A stretch of DNA of 64,000 nt from Clostridia bacterium (GTDB taxonomy: Bacteria > Bacillota > Clostridia > Christensenellales > Aristaeellaceae): NCBI GenBank assembly GCA_017430225.1, contig JAFRNK010000077.1, positions 58,400-122,399 of the forward strand. Reading direction: 5' to 3'. Positions 26,751 to 35,919 of the stretch are shown piece after piece. The notes beneath the pieces were generated by a model. It ran no database searches. It worked only from the letters and a program-made list of their open reading frames with translations, and had not been told where the DNA came from. Numbering within the stretch: the stretch's first letter is position 1; each line of letters starts with the position of its first letter. The position numbers and the translations under genes were made by a program.

Positions 26751-28178
26751 TTACTCCTTTCCGTCCCAGCAGTAGGTGCACAGATCGCACCGCGGCAGCC
26801 CGATGGCGGCGATGACGCCCTCGAGGCTCTGGAAGTCCAGTGAAGAAAACTTGAATTTATCGCAGATCTCCTGGCGCAAGTTCTGGCCGCGCCGGGTTTC
26901 ACGGTCGCTGTACTCGTCGAGGTGATTGAACCCCTCTTCCCCTTCAAGCTCGAAGATCACGCGCCGGGCGATCAGGTCCATATCGCTGTTGGAGCGGGAG
27001 AAGTTCAGGTATTTGCAGGCGAAGAGGATCGGCGGACAGGCGGAGCGCATGTGTACGGATTTCGCGCCGTTTTCATAGAGAAAATCGACGGTCTCCTTGA
27101 GCTGCGTCCCGCGGACGATGGAGTCGTCCACGAAGAGGAGGTTTTTCCCTTCGATCAGTTCCTTGACCGGGATCTGCTTCATCTTGGCGATCCGGCAGCG
27201 CGAGGTCTGGTTGGACGGCATGAAGGAGCGCGACCAGGTCGGCGTATACTTGATGAACGCGCGGGCAAAGTGCTTACCGCTCTGGTTGGCATAGCCGATG
27301 GCGTGGGGAGTGCCCGAATCCGGCACACCGCCCACGTAGTCGATGTCCGCCATCTCCCCGGGATGGCTGACCCGGTCGTTGAGCGCCATGATCGCGCCGT
27401 TGCGGTAGCGCATGACTTCCACGTTGACGCCTTCGTAGGTGGACGTGGGATAGCCGTAATAGCTCCACAGGAAGGAGCAGATCCGCTTCTTTTTGCCGGG
27501 CGGGCTCAGCTGCGTCACGCCGTCCGGGGTCACTTCGACGATTTCCCCCGGCCCCAGCTCCTGGTAGTCCTCGAAGCCGAGCTTCTGGTAGGCGAAAGAC
27601 TCAAAGGATACGGCGAACCCCGTCTCCCCCCGGCCGATATGGATCGGCAGCCGGCCGTAGCGGTCGCGCGCGGCGATCAGCGTGCCGTCTTCGCGGAGAA
27701 TCAGGATGGAAACGGTGCCGTTGACGAGTTCGTTGGCCTTGCGGATGCCCTCCGCGAGTGTCTTTTCGCCGTTGATCAGCCTGGATACGAGGACCGTGGC
27801 GTTGACCTTGCCGCCGGTCATGACGTCAAAGCTCTGCCCGTCCCGGAGGCAGTCCTCGGTCAGCTGGTCTGCGTTGTTGATCAGGCCGATCATGCAGATG
27901 GCATAGGTGCCGAAATGAGAACGGACCAGCAGAGGCTGCGGGTCAGCATCGCTGATGCAGCCGATGGCGCTGGTTCCTTTCATTTCATCGAAAACATGTT
28001 CAAACCGCGTACGGAAGGGCGCATTTTCGATACTGTGAATTTGTCTTTGAAGTCCGGCTTCCGGATCGTAGGCTGCCATTCCCCCGATGCGCGTTCCGAG
28101 ATGCGTATGGTAGTCCACCCCGAAAAAGACGTCGGTCAGACAGTCCTGCTTTGAAGCGATACCGAAAAAACCACCCAC
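26751..28178 (-). CDS. purF: Amidophosphoribosyltransferase-like protein lacking the N-terminal cysteine
   Basis: This 475-aa protein is in the purine operon where PurF, the first committed enzyme (PRPP to phosphoribosylamine), is expected. The PRPP loop FVDDSIVRGTQLK (about 349-361) is intact. Cys234, Cys388, Cys464 and Cys467 match the positions of the 4Fe-4S ligands in Bacillus-type PurF. The glutaminase domain is present, but the chain begins Met-Gly-Gly-Phe-Phe-Gly instead of Met-Cys-Gly, so the nucleophile that cleaves glutamine is absent. GTG start at 28178 with AGGAGG upstream; no alternative start supplies a cysteine. It may use free ammonia. Confidence 0.92.
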   Translation of the reverse strand: MGGFFGIASKQDCLTDVFFGVDYHTHLGTRIGGMAAYDPEAGLQRQIHSIENAPFRTRFEHVFDEMKGTSAIGCISDADPQPLLVRSHFGTYAICMIGLINNADQLTEDCLRDGQSFDVMTGGKVNATVLVSRLINGEKTLAEGIRKANELVNGTVSILILREDGTLIAARDRYGRLPIHIGRGETGFAVSFESFAYQKLGFEDYQELGPGEIVEVTPDGVTQLSPPGKKKRICSFLWSYYGYPTSTYEGVNVEVMRYRNGAIMALNDRVSHPGEMADIDYVGGVPDSGTPHAIGYANQSGKHFARAFIKYTPTWSRSFMPSNQTSRCRIAKMKQIPVKELIEGKNLLFVDDSIVRGTQLKETVDFLYENGAKSVHMRSACPPILFACKYLNFSRSNSDMDLIARRVIFELEGEEGFNHLDEYSDRETRRGQNLRQEICDKFKFSSLDFQSLEGVIAAIGLPRCDLCTYCWDGKE

Positions 28179-28202
28179 GTTCGGTTTTCCTCCTAAGGTT
28201 GA

Positions 28203-28889
28203 TTAAGCGAAGAACAGCTTGGACAGGGTCATGGGATCGATGTACTGGCCGTCCTTGTACACGCGCATGTTGCCGGAGGCGATCTCGTCGATCAGCATCA
28301 CGTTGCCGTCCTGGTCGTAACCGAACTCGAACTTGATGTCGTAGAGCACCAGGCCCTTGGCCTTCATGTCATCCGCGACGATCTGGGTGATCTGCTGGGT
28401 CATTTCCTTGATCCGGTCATACTGTTCGCCGGTCATGACGCCCAGCACGATCAGGCCGTCCTTGGTGACCAGGGGATCGCCCTTGGCGTCGTCCTTGAAG
28501 GTCATTTCCACATAGGCGGGCAGGTCGGCACCGTTCTCAATATAGTCGCCGTAGCGGCGGATGAAGCTGCCCACCGCCTTATGACGACAGATGACCTCGA
28601 GGCCGTGTCCGAAGACCTTGGCGGGGAGAACTTCCATGGTCGTGTTTTTCAGGTCCGCGCTGACGTAGTGGGTCTTGATGCCGGCGGCGTTGACCTTCTC
28701 GAAGAAGTAGATGCTCATGCGCAGGTTGACATCGCCGACGCCGTCGATCGTGAGACCGACAGAGTTCTCGCCGGGATCGAACACGCCGTCCTTGCCGGTG
28801 CAGTCGTCTTTGAATTTGAGCAGGTAATTGCCGTTGTCAAGCGCGTACACGTTCTTGGTTTTGCCGGTGTAGACGAGTTTCTGTTCCAT
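28203..28889 (-). CDS. purC: SAICAR synthetase
   Basis: This 228-aa enzyme joins CAIR and aspartate with ATP to make SAICAR. It shows the family start [14 protein letters not shown], the RRYGDYI substrate region, [15 protein letters not shown] and a late [22 protein letters not shown] stretch with metal-binding acidic residues. AAAGGAG precedes the ATG. It lies between purE and purF. Confidence 0.96.
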   Translation of the reverse strand: MEQKLVYTGKTKNVYALDNGNYLLKFKDDCTGKDGVFDPGENSVGLTIDGVGDVNLRMSIYFFEKVNAAGIKTHYVSADLKNTTMEVLPAKVFGHGLEVICRHKAVGSFIRRYGDYIENGADLPAYVEMTFKDDAKGDPLVTKDGLIVLGVMTGEQYDRIKEMTQQITQIVADDMKAKGLVLYDIKFEFGYDQDGNVMLIDEIASGNMRVYKDGQYIDPMTLSKLFFA

Positions 28890-28933
28890 AGTTGCACAAC
28901 TCCTTTTATGTTCGTTTAGTCATGGGGATCAAA

Positions 28934-29422
28934 TCACAGCCGGGCCATGATGCCCGCGTCCTTCTGCAGGACGTTTTCAGCGTCGCTTAGGCGCTTCCGG
29001 TCGAGCTTCTCCGCCAGTTCCGCGTCCTCCACCGCGAGGATCTGGATCGCCAGCAGGGCAGCGTTGGCGCCGCCGTTGACGGCGACTGTGGCCACCGGGA
29101 TACCGCTGGGCATCTGCGCAGTGGAGAGCAGGGCGTCCAGGCCCTCCAGGACCGGACCCTGGCAGGGGATCCCGATCACGGGCAGGGTGGTGTTCGCGGC
29201 GATCGCGCCGGCCAGATGCGCCGCCATGCCGGCTGCCGCAATGATCACGCCGAAGCCGTTTTCACGCGCCTTCAGGGCAAAATCGCGCGCCTCGGCCGGG
29301 GTGCGGTGCGCCGAATACACGTGCGCTTCGAAGGGGACGCCGAAGGCCTTCAGGGTATCCGTGGCCTTTTTGACGACGGGCAGATCACTGTCGCTGCCCA
29401 TCACGATTCCGACTTTACGCAT
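28934..29422 (-). CDS. purE: 5-(carboxyamino)imidazole ribonucleotide mutase / AIR carboxylase
   Basis: This PurE protein of about 162 aa has GIVMGSDSDLPVV at the start, the YSAHRTP active-site loop and GMAAHLAGAIAANTTLPVIG. The ATG at 29422 has GGGAGG upstream; the open frame to 29620 is the untranslated leader. First gene of the purine operon. No purK neighbour is present in the window, so whether it acts on N5-CAIR or directly on AIR is open. Confidence 0.95.
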   Translation of the reverse strand: MRKVGIVMGSDSDLPVVKKATDTLKAFGVPFEAHVYSAHRTPAEARDFALKARENGFGVIIAAAGMAAHLAGAIAANTTLPVIGIPCQGPVLEGLDALLSTAQMPSGIPVATVAVNGGANAALLAIQILAVEDAELAEKLDRKRLSDAENVLQKDAGIMARL

Positions 29423-29561
29423 GGTCGAATCCTCCCAAACATGAAAACAGACACGCCAGACTCGAACGTATATCCTTACCGGTGTGTCTTCTTCACAAAT
29501 TGCAGCTCCTTGTCTTCGGTCGGAGGGGCTGATACTGGGCCGCGCTTTACAGCGCACGTCC

Positions 29562-29590
29562 AGTGTAGCATTCATCCGGGCACTTGTCAA
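29562..29590 (-). promoter_or_regulatory. Promoter of the purine operon
   Basis: On the minus strand TTGACA (29585-29590) and TACACT (29562-29567) are 17 bases apart. Transcription would begin near 29555 and give a leader of about 130 bases before purE. The leader contains small inverted repeats (for example GCGCT/AGCGC) but no riboswitch I recognise. Confidence 0.75.
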
Positions 29591-29596
29591 TACGTG

Positions 29597-29609
29597 AATG
29601 TTCGGAATT
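29597..29609 (-). promoter_or_regulatory. Candidate PurR box
   Basis: The minus strand reads AATTCCGAACATT, a full match to the Bacillus PurR box consensus AWWWCCGAACWWT as I remember it. It lies seven bases upstream of the purine promoter -35, a usual position for repression. No purR gene is in the window. Confidence 0.5.
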
Positions 29610-29674
29610 TTAAGTGCCAAAAATTACTGTAATGTGTCATATGGTATATTTCATGTTTTATTTGGATAAATAGG

Positions 29675-29693
29675 CGAACTATTTACGAACTAT
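29675..29693. promoter_or_regulatory. Direct CGAACTAT repeat between the pur and pyr promoters
   Basis: CGAACTAT occurs at 29675-29682 and again at 29686-29693, one helical turn apart (11 bases). Both keep the CGAAC core of PurR boxes with mismatches beside it. They could be accessory PurR sites for the divergent promoters; this is inference. Confidence 0.3.
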
Positions 29694-29730
29694 ACAAAAT
29701 AAAGTCCGTATTTTTTCTTCCATGATTCGC

Positions 29731-29759
29731 TTGACATTCCCCGTCCGCTATGCTATTAT
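29731..29759 (+). promoter_or_regulatory. Promoter of the pyrimidine operon
   Basis: TTGACA (29731-29736) and TATTAT (29754-29759) have exact 17-base spacing. Transcription would start near 29766, just ahead of the attenuator. Confidence 0.8.
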
Positions 29760-29774
29760 CATCCGCGAACCACG

Positions 29775-29887
29775 GTTCTTTAAGCCGGTTCTGTGAGACC
29801 GGCAAGACACTGTGTAGGTCAAGGGGGCCATTCTGCGCCCGCCCGAACCCTGCGATTATGCCTTGCCGGATCCGGCAAGGCTTTTTT
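29775..29887 (+). promoter_or_regulatory. PyrR-type attenuator of the pyr operon
   Basis: The leader carries a PyrR-binding hairpin: GCCGGTT, CTGTGA and GACCGGC at 29784-29803 followed by AAG, matching the conserved anti-antiterminator loop of Bacillota pyr leaders. Downstream is an intrinsic terminator ending at 29887. With UMP-bound PyrR the terminator forms and transcription stops before pyrC. The pyrR gene is not in the window. Confidence 0.8.
29860..29887 (+). terminator. Attenuator terminator hairpin
   Basis: GCCTTGCCGGA (29860-29870) pairs perfectly with TCCGGCAAGGC (29871-29881), followed by TTTTTT (29882-29887). It ends 20 bases before the pyrC start and is the regulated terminator of the PyrR leader. 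Confidence 0.85.
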
Positions 29888-29907
29888 CAGAGAAGGGAGC
29901 GCTGCGG

Positions 29908-31086
29908 ATGCAATTCATCGGTTTTGACTATGATCCCCTTAAGACGGATTGGTTTTCCGCACTTTCCCTGAAAACCGATTCGGAATATACCGTTTTTCCC
30001 GGCTTCTGCGATGTGCATGTTCACTTTCGCGAGCCGGGTTTTTCTTATAAGGAGACCATCCTCACCGGCTCCCGCGCAGCGGCCCGAGGCGGCTGCACGG
30101 TCGTCGGCGCCATGCCCAACCTCAATCCCGTGCCGGACAGCGCAGCCCATCTGCGGGAGGAACTCGACATCATCCGCCGGGACGCCTGCATCACGGTCCT
30201 GCCCTACGGCGCGCTGACCGTCGGCGAACAGGGCCTGGAGCTGGCCAATCTCGAAGGGATGGCCCCCAGCGTGATCGCCTTTTCGGACGACGGGCGCGGC
30301 GTGCAGGATGAAGACATGATGCGCGCCGCCATGAAAAAGGCCCGCGCGCTGGGCAAGGTCATCGCCGCCCACTGCGAGGACAACCGCCTCCTGCGGGGCG
30401 GCTACATCCACGACGGCGCTTACGCGGCAGCGCACGGTCACCGGGGCATCTGCTCGGAAAGCGAATGGGGCCCCATCGCGCGCGACGTCCGGCTGGCGGC
30501 TGAAACCGGCTGCGCGTACCACGTGTGCCACATCTCTTGCAGGGAAAGCGTGGAGATCATCCGCCGCGCCAAGCGCGAGGGCGTCGATGTCACCTGCGAG
30601 ACCGCACCGCACTACCTGTTGCTGGACGAGGACTGCCTCCGGGAGGACGGGCGCTTCAAAATGAATCCCCCGCTGCGCGCCAAAGCTGACCGCGAAGCGC
30701 TGCTCGAAGGCCTCGCGGACGGGACCATCGATATGATCGCCACCGACCACGCGCCGCACAGCACCGAAGAAAAGAGCCACGGGCTCGAAAAGAGCGCCTT
30801 CGGCATCGTGGGCATCGAAACCGCGTTCCCGCTGCTGTACACCTATCTGGTCAAACGGCATATCATCTCGCTGGAAAAGCTCATCGATCTCATGGCCATC
30901 GCCCCGCGAAAACGCTTCGGCCTTACATTGGACCGGGAACTGACCGTCTGGGACCTGGACGCCGAAAGCGTCGTCGACCCGGACACCTTCCTGTCCAAGG
31001 GCCGGTCCACCCCCTTTGCCGGCATGCCCGTCCAGGGCGAATGCCTGCTCACCGTCTGCCACGGCAAACCCGTCTACCGTCAATAA
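29908..31086 (+). CDS. pyrC: Dihydroorotase
   Basis: This zinc amidohydrolase of about 392 aa interconverts carbamoyl-aspartate and dihydroorotate. The metal motif DVHVHFREPG is followed by VGAMPNLNPVPDS, HCEDNRLL, CHISC and the catalytic DHAPHSTEEK. The ATG at 29908 has GGGAG upstream; an in-frame ATG at 29863 falls within the terminator hairpin and is unlikely. First gene of the pyrimidine operon. Confidence 0.96.
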   Translation: MQFIGFDYDPLKTDWFSALSLKTDSEYTVFPGFCDVHVHFREPGFSYKETILTGSRAAARGGCTVVGAMPNLNPVPDSAAHLREELDIIRRDACITVLPYGALTVGEQGLELANLEGMAPSVIAFSDDGRGVQDEDMMRAAMKKARALGKVIAAHCEDNRLLRGGYIHDGAYAAAHGHRGICSESEWGPIARDVRLAAETGCAYHVCHISCRESVEIIRRAKREGVDVTCETAPHYLLLDEDCLREDGRFKMNPPLRAKADREALLEGLADGTIDMIATDHAPHSTEEKSHGLEKSAFGIVGIETAFPLLYTYLVKRHIISLEKLIDLMAIAPRKRFGLTLDRELTVWDLDAESVVDPDTFLSKGRSTPFAGMPVQGECLLTVCHGKPVYRQ

Positions 31087-31102
31087 TCAGGAGGAAACAT
31101 TT

Positions 31103-34100
31103 ATGGCAAAGCGTACGGATGTCAAGAAAGTACTGATCATCGGCTCCGGCCCGATCGTGATCGGCCAGGCGGCGGAGTTCGACTACGCCGGTACACAGGC
31201 CTGCCTGGCCCTCAAAGAAGAGGGCTACGAGGTCATTCTGTGCAACTCCAACCCCGCCACCATCATGACCGACACCAGCATCGCGGACAAGGTATACATG
31301 GAACCGCTGACGCTGGAGTACATCGCCAAGATCCTCCGCTACGAACGCCCGGACGCCATCGTCCCCGGCATCGGCGGACAGACCGGCCTGAACCTCGCCA
31401 TGCAGCTTGAGAAGAAGGGCGTCCTGAAGGAGTGCGGCGTCGAACTGCTCGGCACCTCCAGCCGCTCCATCGAGCGCGCGGAGGACCGCGAGCTGTTCAA
31501 GGAAATGTGCATGAAAATCGGCGAGCCGGTCATCCCGTCCGAAATCACTTACAGCATCGACGAAGCCAAGGCAGCGGCCCAGCGCATCGGCTATCCCGTC
31601 GTGCTCCGCCCCGCTTTCACCCTGGGCGGCACCGGCGGCGGCTTCGCGAACAACGAGGAAGAGCTGGTCGAGATCGGCATGAACGGTTTCGCCCTCTCGC
31701 CGGTCCACCAGGTGCTGGTCGAAAAGAGCGTAAAGGGCTATAAGGAAATCGAGTTCGAGGTCATGCGCGATTCCAACGACCACGCCATCACCATCTGCGG
31801 CATGGAGAACATCGACCCCGTCGGCGTCCACACCGGCGACAGCATCGTGGTCGCGCCCATCCTGAGCCTCAATGATCACGACCTGAAAATGCTCAACGAC
31901 AGCGCCATCCGCATCATCCGCGAGCTGGAGATCGAGGGCGGCTGCAACGTGCAGTTCGCGCTGAACCCCACCTCCTCCGAATACTACCTGATCGAAGTCA
32001 ACCCGCGCGTGTCCCGTTCCTCCGCCCTGGCCTCTAAGGCCAGCGGCTACCCCATCGCCCGGGTCACTGCCAAGATTGCCCTGGGCATGGCGCTGGAAGA
32101 GATCGCCGTGGCCGGCGGCACCGCCGCCATCGAGCCGAGCCTCGACTACATCGTCGCCAAGTTCCCCCGCTTCCCCTTCGACAAGTTCACTTCTGCGCCG
32201 AATACCCTCGGCACGCAGATGAAGGCCACGGGCGAAGTCATGGGCATCGGCAGCACCCTCGAAGAATGCCTGCTCAAATCCGTCCGCTCCCTCGAAACCG
32301 GCGTCAATCACTTCCGCCTGGCCAAGTTCGACAGCTGGAGCGACGAGGAGCTGCTCGAGTACATCAGCCAATTCCGCGACGACAACGTGTACGCGGTCTT
32401 CGAACTGCTGCGCCGGGGCGTCAGCATCGAAACGCTGCACGAGAAGACGATGATCACGGAGCTCTTCCTCGAATCCTTCCGGCGCATCGTGGACATGGAG
32501 AAAACGCTCCAGACCAACGTCAACGATATCTGCGTCCTGCGAGATGCCAAGGTGATGGGCTTCTCCGACGAGTACATCGCCCGGCTCTGGCGGCTGACCG
32601 AAACCGAGATCTATCAGCGGCGCCGGATGAACGGCATCACGCCCGTCTTCCGCATGGTGGATACCCTGCACACCGGCAAGTACATCGCTTACCTGTACTC
32701 CTCCTATTCCAACAAAAACGATTCGATCCTGACCGACCGGAAGAAGATCGTGGTGCTGGGCGCAGGCCCCATCCGCATCGGCCAGGGTGTCGAATTCGAC
32801 TATTCCACCGTCCACGCCGTGCAGACCATCCGCCGCGCGGGCTACGAGGCCATCATCATCAACAACAATCCCGAGACTGTCTCTACGGACTATACGACCG
32901 CGGACAAGCTGTACTTTGAGCCCCTCACCCCCGAAGACGTGATCGCCATCATCGACTTCGAGCAGCCTGTGGGCGTCATTGCGTCCCTCGGCGGCCAGAC
33001 CGCGATCAACCTGGCTCAGCCCCTGATGGAGCGCGGCGTGCGCATCATCGGCACCGACTGCGAGGCCATCGAACACGCGGAAAACCGCGACAGTTTTGAG
33101 AAGATCCTGCTCGAGCTGGGCATTCCGCAGCCCAAGGGCCAGGCCGTCACCCGCATCGAGGACGGCGTCAAAGCCGCCGCGGAGATCGGCTATCCGGTGC
33201 TGGTTCGTCCCTCCTTCGTGCTGGGCGGCCGGGCGATGCAGATCGTGGGTAACGAGCAGCAGCTCCGCAAATACCTGAAAACCGCCGTCGAAATCGACGC
33301 GGACAAACCCGTGCTGGTGGATAAGTACATCCAGGGCAAAGAGGTCGAAGTCGACGCCATTTGCGACGGGCTGGACGTGTTCGTGCCCGGCATCATGGAA
33401 CTGGTGGAGCGCACCGGCATTCATTCGGGCGACTCCATCAGCGTCTATCCCACCTTCTCGATCTCCGACAAGGTGAAGGGCATCATCCTGCAGTACGCCA
33501 AGAAACTGGGCCTCGGCATCGGCATCCGCGGCCTGTACAACATCCAGTTCATCGTCGACAAGCAGGACAACGTCTACATCATCGAGGTCAACCCCCGGTC
33601 CTCCCGCACGGTGCCGTTCCTGTCCAAGTCCACCGGCTACAGCCTCGCGGACATCGCGACCGAGGTCATCCTGGGTAAAACCCTGAAGGAGCAGGGCATC
33701 TTCTGCCTCTATCCCGAGGAAAAGAAACGCTTCTACGTCAAGGTGCCTGTCTTCTCCTTCAACAAGATCAAGGGCATGGACGTATACCTGAGCCCGGAGA
33801 TGAAGTCGACCGGTGAAGCGATCGGCTACGACGACAAGCTGAACCGCGCCCTGTACAAGGCGCTGCAAGCCGCCGGCATGCGCCTGCAGAACTACGGTAC
33901 CGTATTCGCCACGCTGGCGGACGATGACAAGGAAGAGGCCCTGCCCCTGATCCGCCGCTTCTACAACCTGGGCTTCAATATACAGGCTACCGCCGGCACC
34001 GCGCGCTTCCTCAAGGAACACGGCATCCGCACCCACATCCTGAAAAAGATCAGCGAGGGCAGTGACGAGATCCCCGACGCCATCCGCCAGGGCCACATTG

Positions 34101-34276
34101 CCTACGTTATCAACACCCGCCGCATTGACGCGCCGGACCAGGCCAGCGACGGCATCACGATCCGCCGGCTGGCGACGGACAACAACGTATCCATCTTCAC
34201 CTCCCTGGACACGGTGCGCGTGCTGCTGGACGTGCTTGAGGAAACGACCCTGACCATCTCTACCATCGACGCGTAA
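31103..34276 (+). CDS. carB: Carbamoyl-phosphate synthase large subunit
   Basis: This protein of about 1057 aa has the duplicated ATP-grasp structure of CarB. The first half has KVLIIGSGPIVIGQAAEFDYAG and RPAFTLGGTGGG; the second has VVLGAGPIRIGQGVEFDYS and RPSFVLGGRAM. A C-terminal MGS-like allosteric domain (about 935-1057) follows. It supplies carbamoyl phosphate for PyrB and arginine synthesis. AGGAGG precedes the ATG at 31103. The small glutaminase subunit gene carA, usually adjacent, is absent here. Confidence 0.97.
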   Translation: MAKRTDVKKVLIIGSGPIVIGQAAEFDYAGTQACLALKEEGYEVILCNSNPATIMTDTSIADKVYMEPLTLEYIAKILRYERPDAIVPGIGGQTGLNLAMQLEKKGVLKECGVELLGTSSRSIERAEDRELFKEMCMKIGEPVIPSEITYSIDEAKAAAQRIGYPVVLRPAFTLGGTGGGFANNEEELVEIGMNGFALSPVHQVLVEKSVKGYKEIEFEVMRDSNDHAITICGMENIDPVGVHTGDSIVVAPILSLNDHDLKMLNDSAIRIIRELEIEGGCNVQFALNPTSSEYYLIEVNPRVSRSSALASKASGYPIARVTAKIALGMALEEIAVAGGTAAIEPSLDYIVAKFPRFPFDKFTSAPNTLGTQMKATGEVMGIGSTLEECLLKSVRSLETGVNHFRLAKFDSWSDEELLEYISQFRDDNVYAVFELLRRGVSIETLHEKTMITELFLESFRRIVDMEKTLQTNVNDICVLRDAKVMGFSDEYIARLWRLTETEIYQRRRMNGITPVFRMVDTLHTGKYIAYLYSSYSNKNDSILTDRKKIVVLGAGPIRIGQGVEFDYSTVHAVQTIRRAGYEAIIINNNPETVSTDYTTADKLYFEPLTPEDVIAIIDFEQPVGVIASLGGQTAINLAQPLMERGVRIIGTDCEAIEHAENRDSFEKILLELGIPQPKGQAVTRIEDGVKAAAEIGYPVLVRPSFVLGGRAMQIVGNEQQLRKYLKTAVEIDADKPVLVDKYIQGKEVEVDAICDGLDVFVPGIMELVERTGIHSGDSISVYPTFSISDKVKGIILQYAKKLGLGIGIRGLYNIQFIVDKQDNVYIIEVNPRSSRTVPFLSKSTGYSLADIATEVILGKTLKEQGIFCLYPEEKKRFYVKVPVFSFNKIKGMDVYLSPEMKSTGEAIGYDDKLNRALYKALQAAGMRLQNYGTVFATLADDDKEEALPLIRRFYNLGFNIQATAGTARFLKEHGIRTHILKKISEGSDEIPDAIRQGHIAYVINTRRIDAPDQASDGITIRRLATDNNVSIFTSLDTVRVLLDVLEETTLTISTIDA

Positions 34277-34285
34277 GGAGCGGGC

Positions 34286-35020
34286 ATGAAGCAAGGCATC
34301 TTTGAGATCACAGCGAACCGCCCGCTGACCGGCACAGTATTCGAAATGCGCCTGAAGGGCGATACCTCGGCCATCACAGCGCCGGGGCAGTTCGTCAACC
34401 TGCGGCTCGACGGGTTTTACCTGCGCCGCCCCATCTCCGTCTGCGACCTGGAGGGCGACGAGCTGACCCTCGTATACAAAACCGTCGGCGAAGGCACTTC
34501 GGCCATGAGCCGGCTGAAAGCCGGGGAACGCCTGGACGTCCTTTCCGGCCTCGGCAACGGCTACGACATGTCCTGCAGCGGCGATGAACCCCTGCTGATC
34601 GGCGGCGGCGTGGGCGTCCCGCCCCTGTACCTGCTGGCGAAGCGCCTCCGCGCCCAGGGGCGGCCGGTGACCGTCATCCTCGGGTTCAACACGGCAGGCG
34701 AAGTCTTTTACGAGGACCGTTTCCGGGAGCTGGGCTGCGGCGTGACCGTCACGACAGTTGACGGGAGCTGCGGCCGTCGCGGCTTCGTTACCGACACCCT
34801 GCCGGACAGTTGCTCCTATGTTTATACCTGCGGGCCGGAACCCATGCTGAAGGCGGTTTTCCGCGCGGTCGGCGCTTCCGGACAGTTCAGCTTTGAAGAG
34901 CGCATGGGCTGCGGTTTCGGCGCCTGCATGGGCTGCAGCTGCAAAACCGTCACCGGATACAAGCGCATCTGCAAGGACGGCCCCGTCCTCAGGAAGGAGG
35001 AGATTCTGTGGGACGACTGA
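34286..35020 (+). CDS. pyrK: Dihydroorotate dehydrogenase electron-transfer subunit
   Basis: This 244-aa flavin/iron-sulfur subunit passes electrons from PyrD to NAD. RRPISVCDLEGDEL binds FAD, GGGVGVPPLYLLAKRL is the NAD-binding turn, and MGCGFGACMGCSC with the later CKDGPV supplies the four cysteines of the 2Fe-2S cluster. Its end overlaps the pyrD start by 13 bases, as in class 1B systems. Confidence 0.95.
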   Translation: MKQGIFEITANRPLTGTVFEMRLKGDTSAITAPGQFVNLRLDGFYLRRPISVCDLEGDELTLVYKTVGEGTSAMSRLKAGERLDVLSGLGNGYDMSCSGDEPLLIGGGVGVPPLYLLAKRLRAQGRPVTVILGFNTAGEVFYEDRFRELGCGVTVTTVDGSCGRRGFVTDTLPDSCSYVYTCGPEPMLKAVFRAVGASGQFSFEERMGCGFGACMGCSCKTVTGYKRICKDGPVLRKEEILWDD

Positions 35021-35919
35021 GCGTCAATCTGTGCGGCATACCGCTGGACAATCCCGTCATCCCGGCTTCCGGCACCTTCGGCTACGGTTACGAATTTGCC
35101 GAGCTGTATGACATCAACATCCTTGGTACCTTCTCCTTCAAAGGCACTACCCGGGAAGCCCGTTTCGGCAATCCAACGCCGCGCATCGCCGAGTGCACCG
35201 CCGGCATGATCAATGCCGTCGGCCTGCAGAACCCCGGCGTCGTGCGTGTCATCAGCGAAGAGCTGCCCCGGCTCGGCAAGTGCTTTCATAAGCCCGTCAT
35301 GGCGAACGTGAGCGGTTTTTCCGTGGAGGATTACGCGTACACCTGCGCGCTGCTCGACCGGGAGCCCCAGGTGGGCTGGTTCGAGGTCAACGTGAGCTGT
35401 CCCAACGTGCACGGCGGCGGTATGTCCTTCGGCACCGATCCCAGGGCCGCCGCGGAAGTGACGAAGGCTGTCAGGCGCGTGACGTCGAAGCCAGTGCTGG
35501 TGAAACTCTCCCCCAACGTGACCGACATCGTCTCCATCGCCAAAGCCTGCGTAGACGCGGGCGCGGACGGGATCAGCCTGATCAATACGCTGCTGGGCAT
35601 GCGCATCAGTCTCAAAACCCGGCGTCCCGTGATCGCCAACACCATGGGCGGCTTCTCCGGTCCCGCCATCTTCCCGGTGGCACTCCGGATGGTCTACCAG
35701 GTTTCCAAAGCGGTCAAAGTGCCCGTGGTGGGCATGGGCGGCGTCCGCAGCGCCAGGGACGTCGTCGAAATGATGCTGGCGGGGGCCACCGCCGTAGAAG
35801 TCGGCGCGGAAAACCTGGTCAATCCCTATGCCTGCCGGGATATCATCAACGACCTGCCGTCCGTCATGGACGAGTATCATATCGAAACCCTTGAATCCAT
35901 CATCGGAGGTGCACATTAA
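35008..35919 (+). CDS. pyrD: Dihydroorotate dehydrogenase, class 1B catalytic subunit
   Basis: This 303-aa FMN enzyme oxidises dihydroorotate. NPVIPASGTFGYGYE, FEVNVSCPNVHGGG (with the active-site cysteine) and PVVGMGGVRSARDVVEMMLAGA are family landmarks. It starts with GTG inside the end of pyrK behind AGGAAGGAGGAG. The stop shares a base region with pyrF, so all three are tightly coupled. Confidence 0.96.
   Translation: MGRLSVNLCGIPLDNPVIPASGTFGYGYEFAELYDINILGTFSFKGTTREARFGNPTPRIAECTAGMINAVGLQNPGVVRVISEELPRLGKCFHKPVMANVSGFSVEDYAYTCALLDREPQVGWFEVNVSCPNVHGGGMSFGTDPRAAAEVTKAVRRVTSKPVLVKLSPNVTDIVSIAKACVDAGADGISLINTLLGMRISLKTRRPVIANTMGGFSGPAIFPVALRMVYQVSKAVKVPVVGMGGVRSARDVVEMMLAGATAVEVGAENLVNPYACRDIINDLPSVMDEYHIETLESIIGGAH

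Noticed and set aside
29423-29555. Purine or ZTP riboswitch in the purE leader
   Set aside because: Neither the purine aptamer loops nor the ZTP core sequences are visible; only small hairpins are.
29423-29620. N-terminal extension of PurE by 66 residues
   Set aside because: It spans the promoter and leader; PurE begins at the ATG with GGGAGG at 29422.
31049-34294. 1081-codon open frame on the minus strand opposite carB
   Set aside because: It is an antisense shadow of a conserved carB gene; the protein is low-complexity, rich in Asp, Val, His and Gly, and has no recognisable domain.
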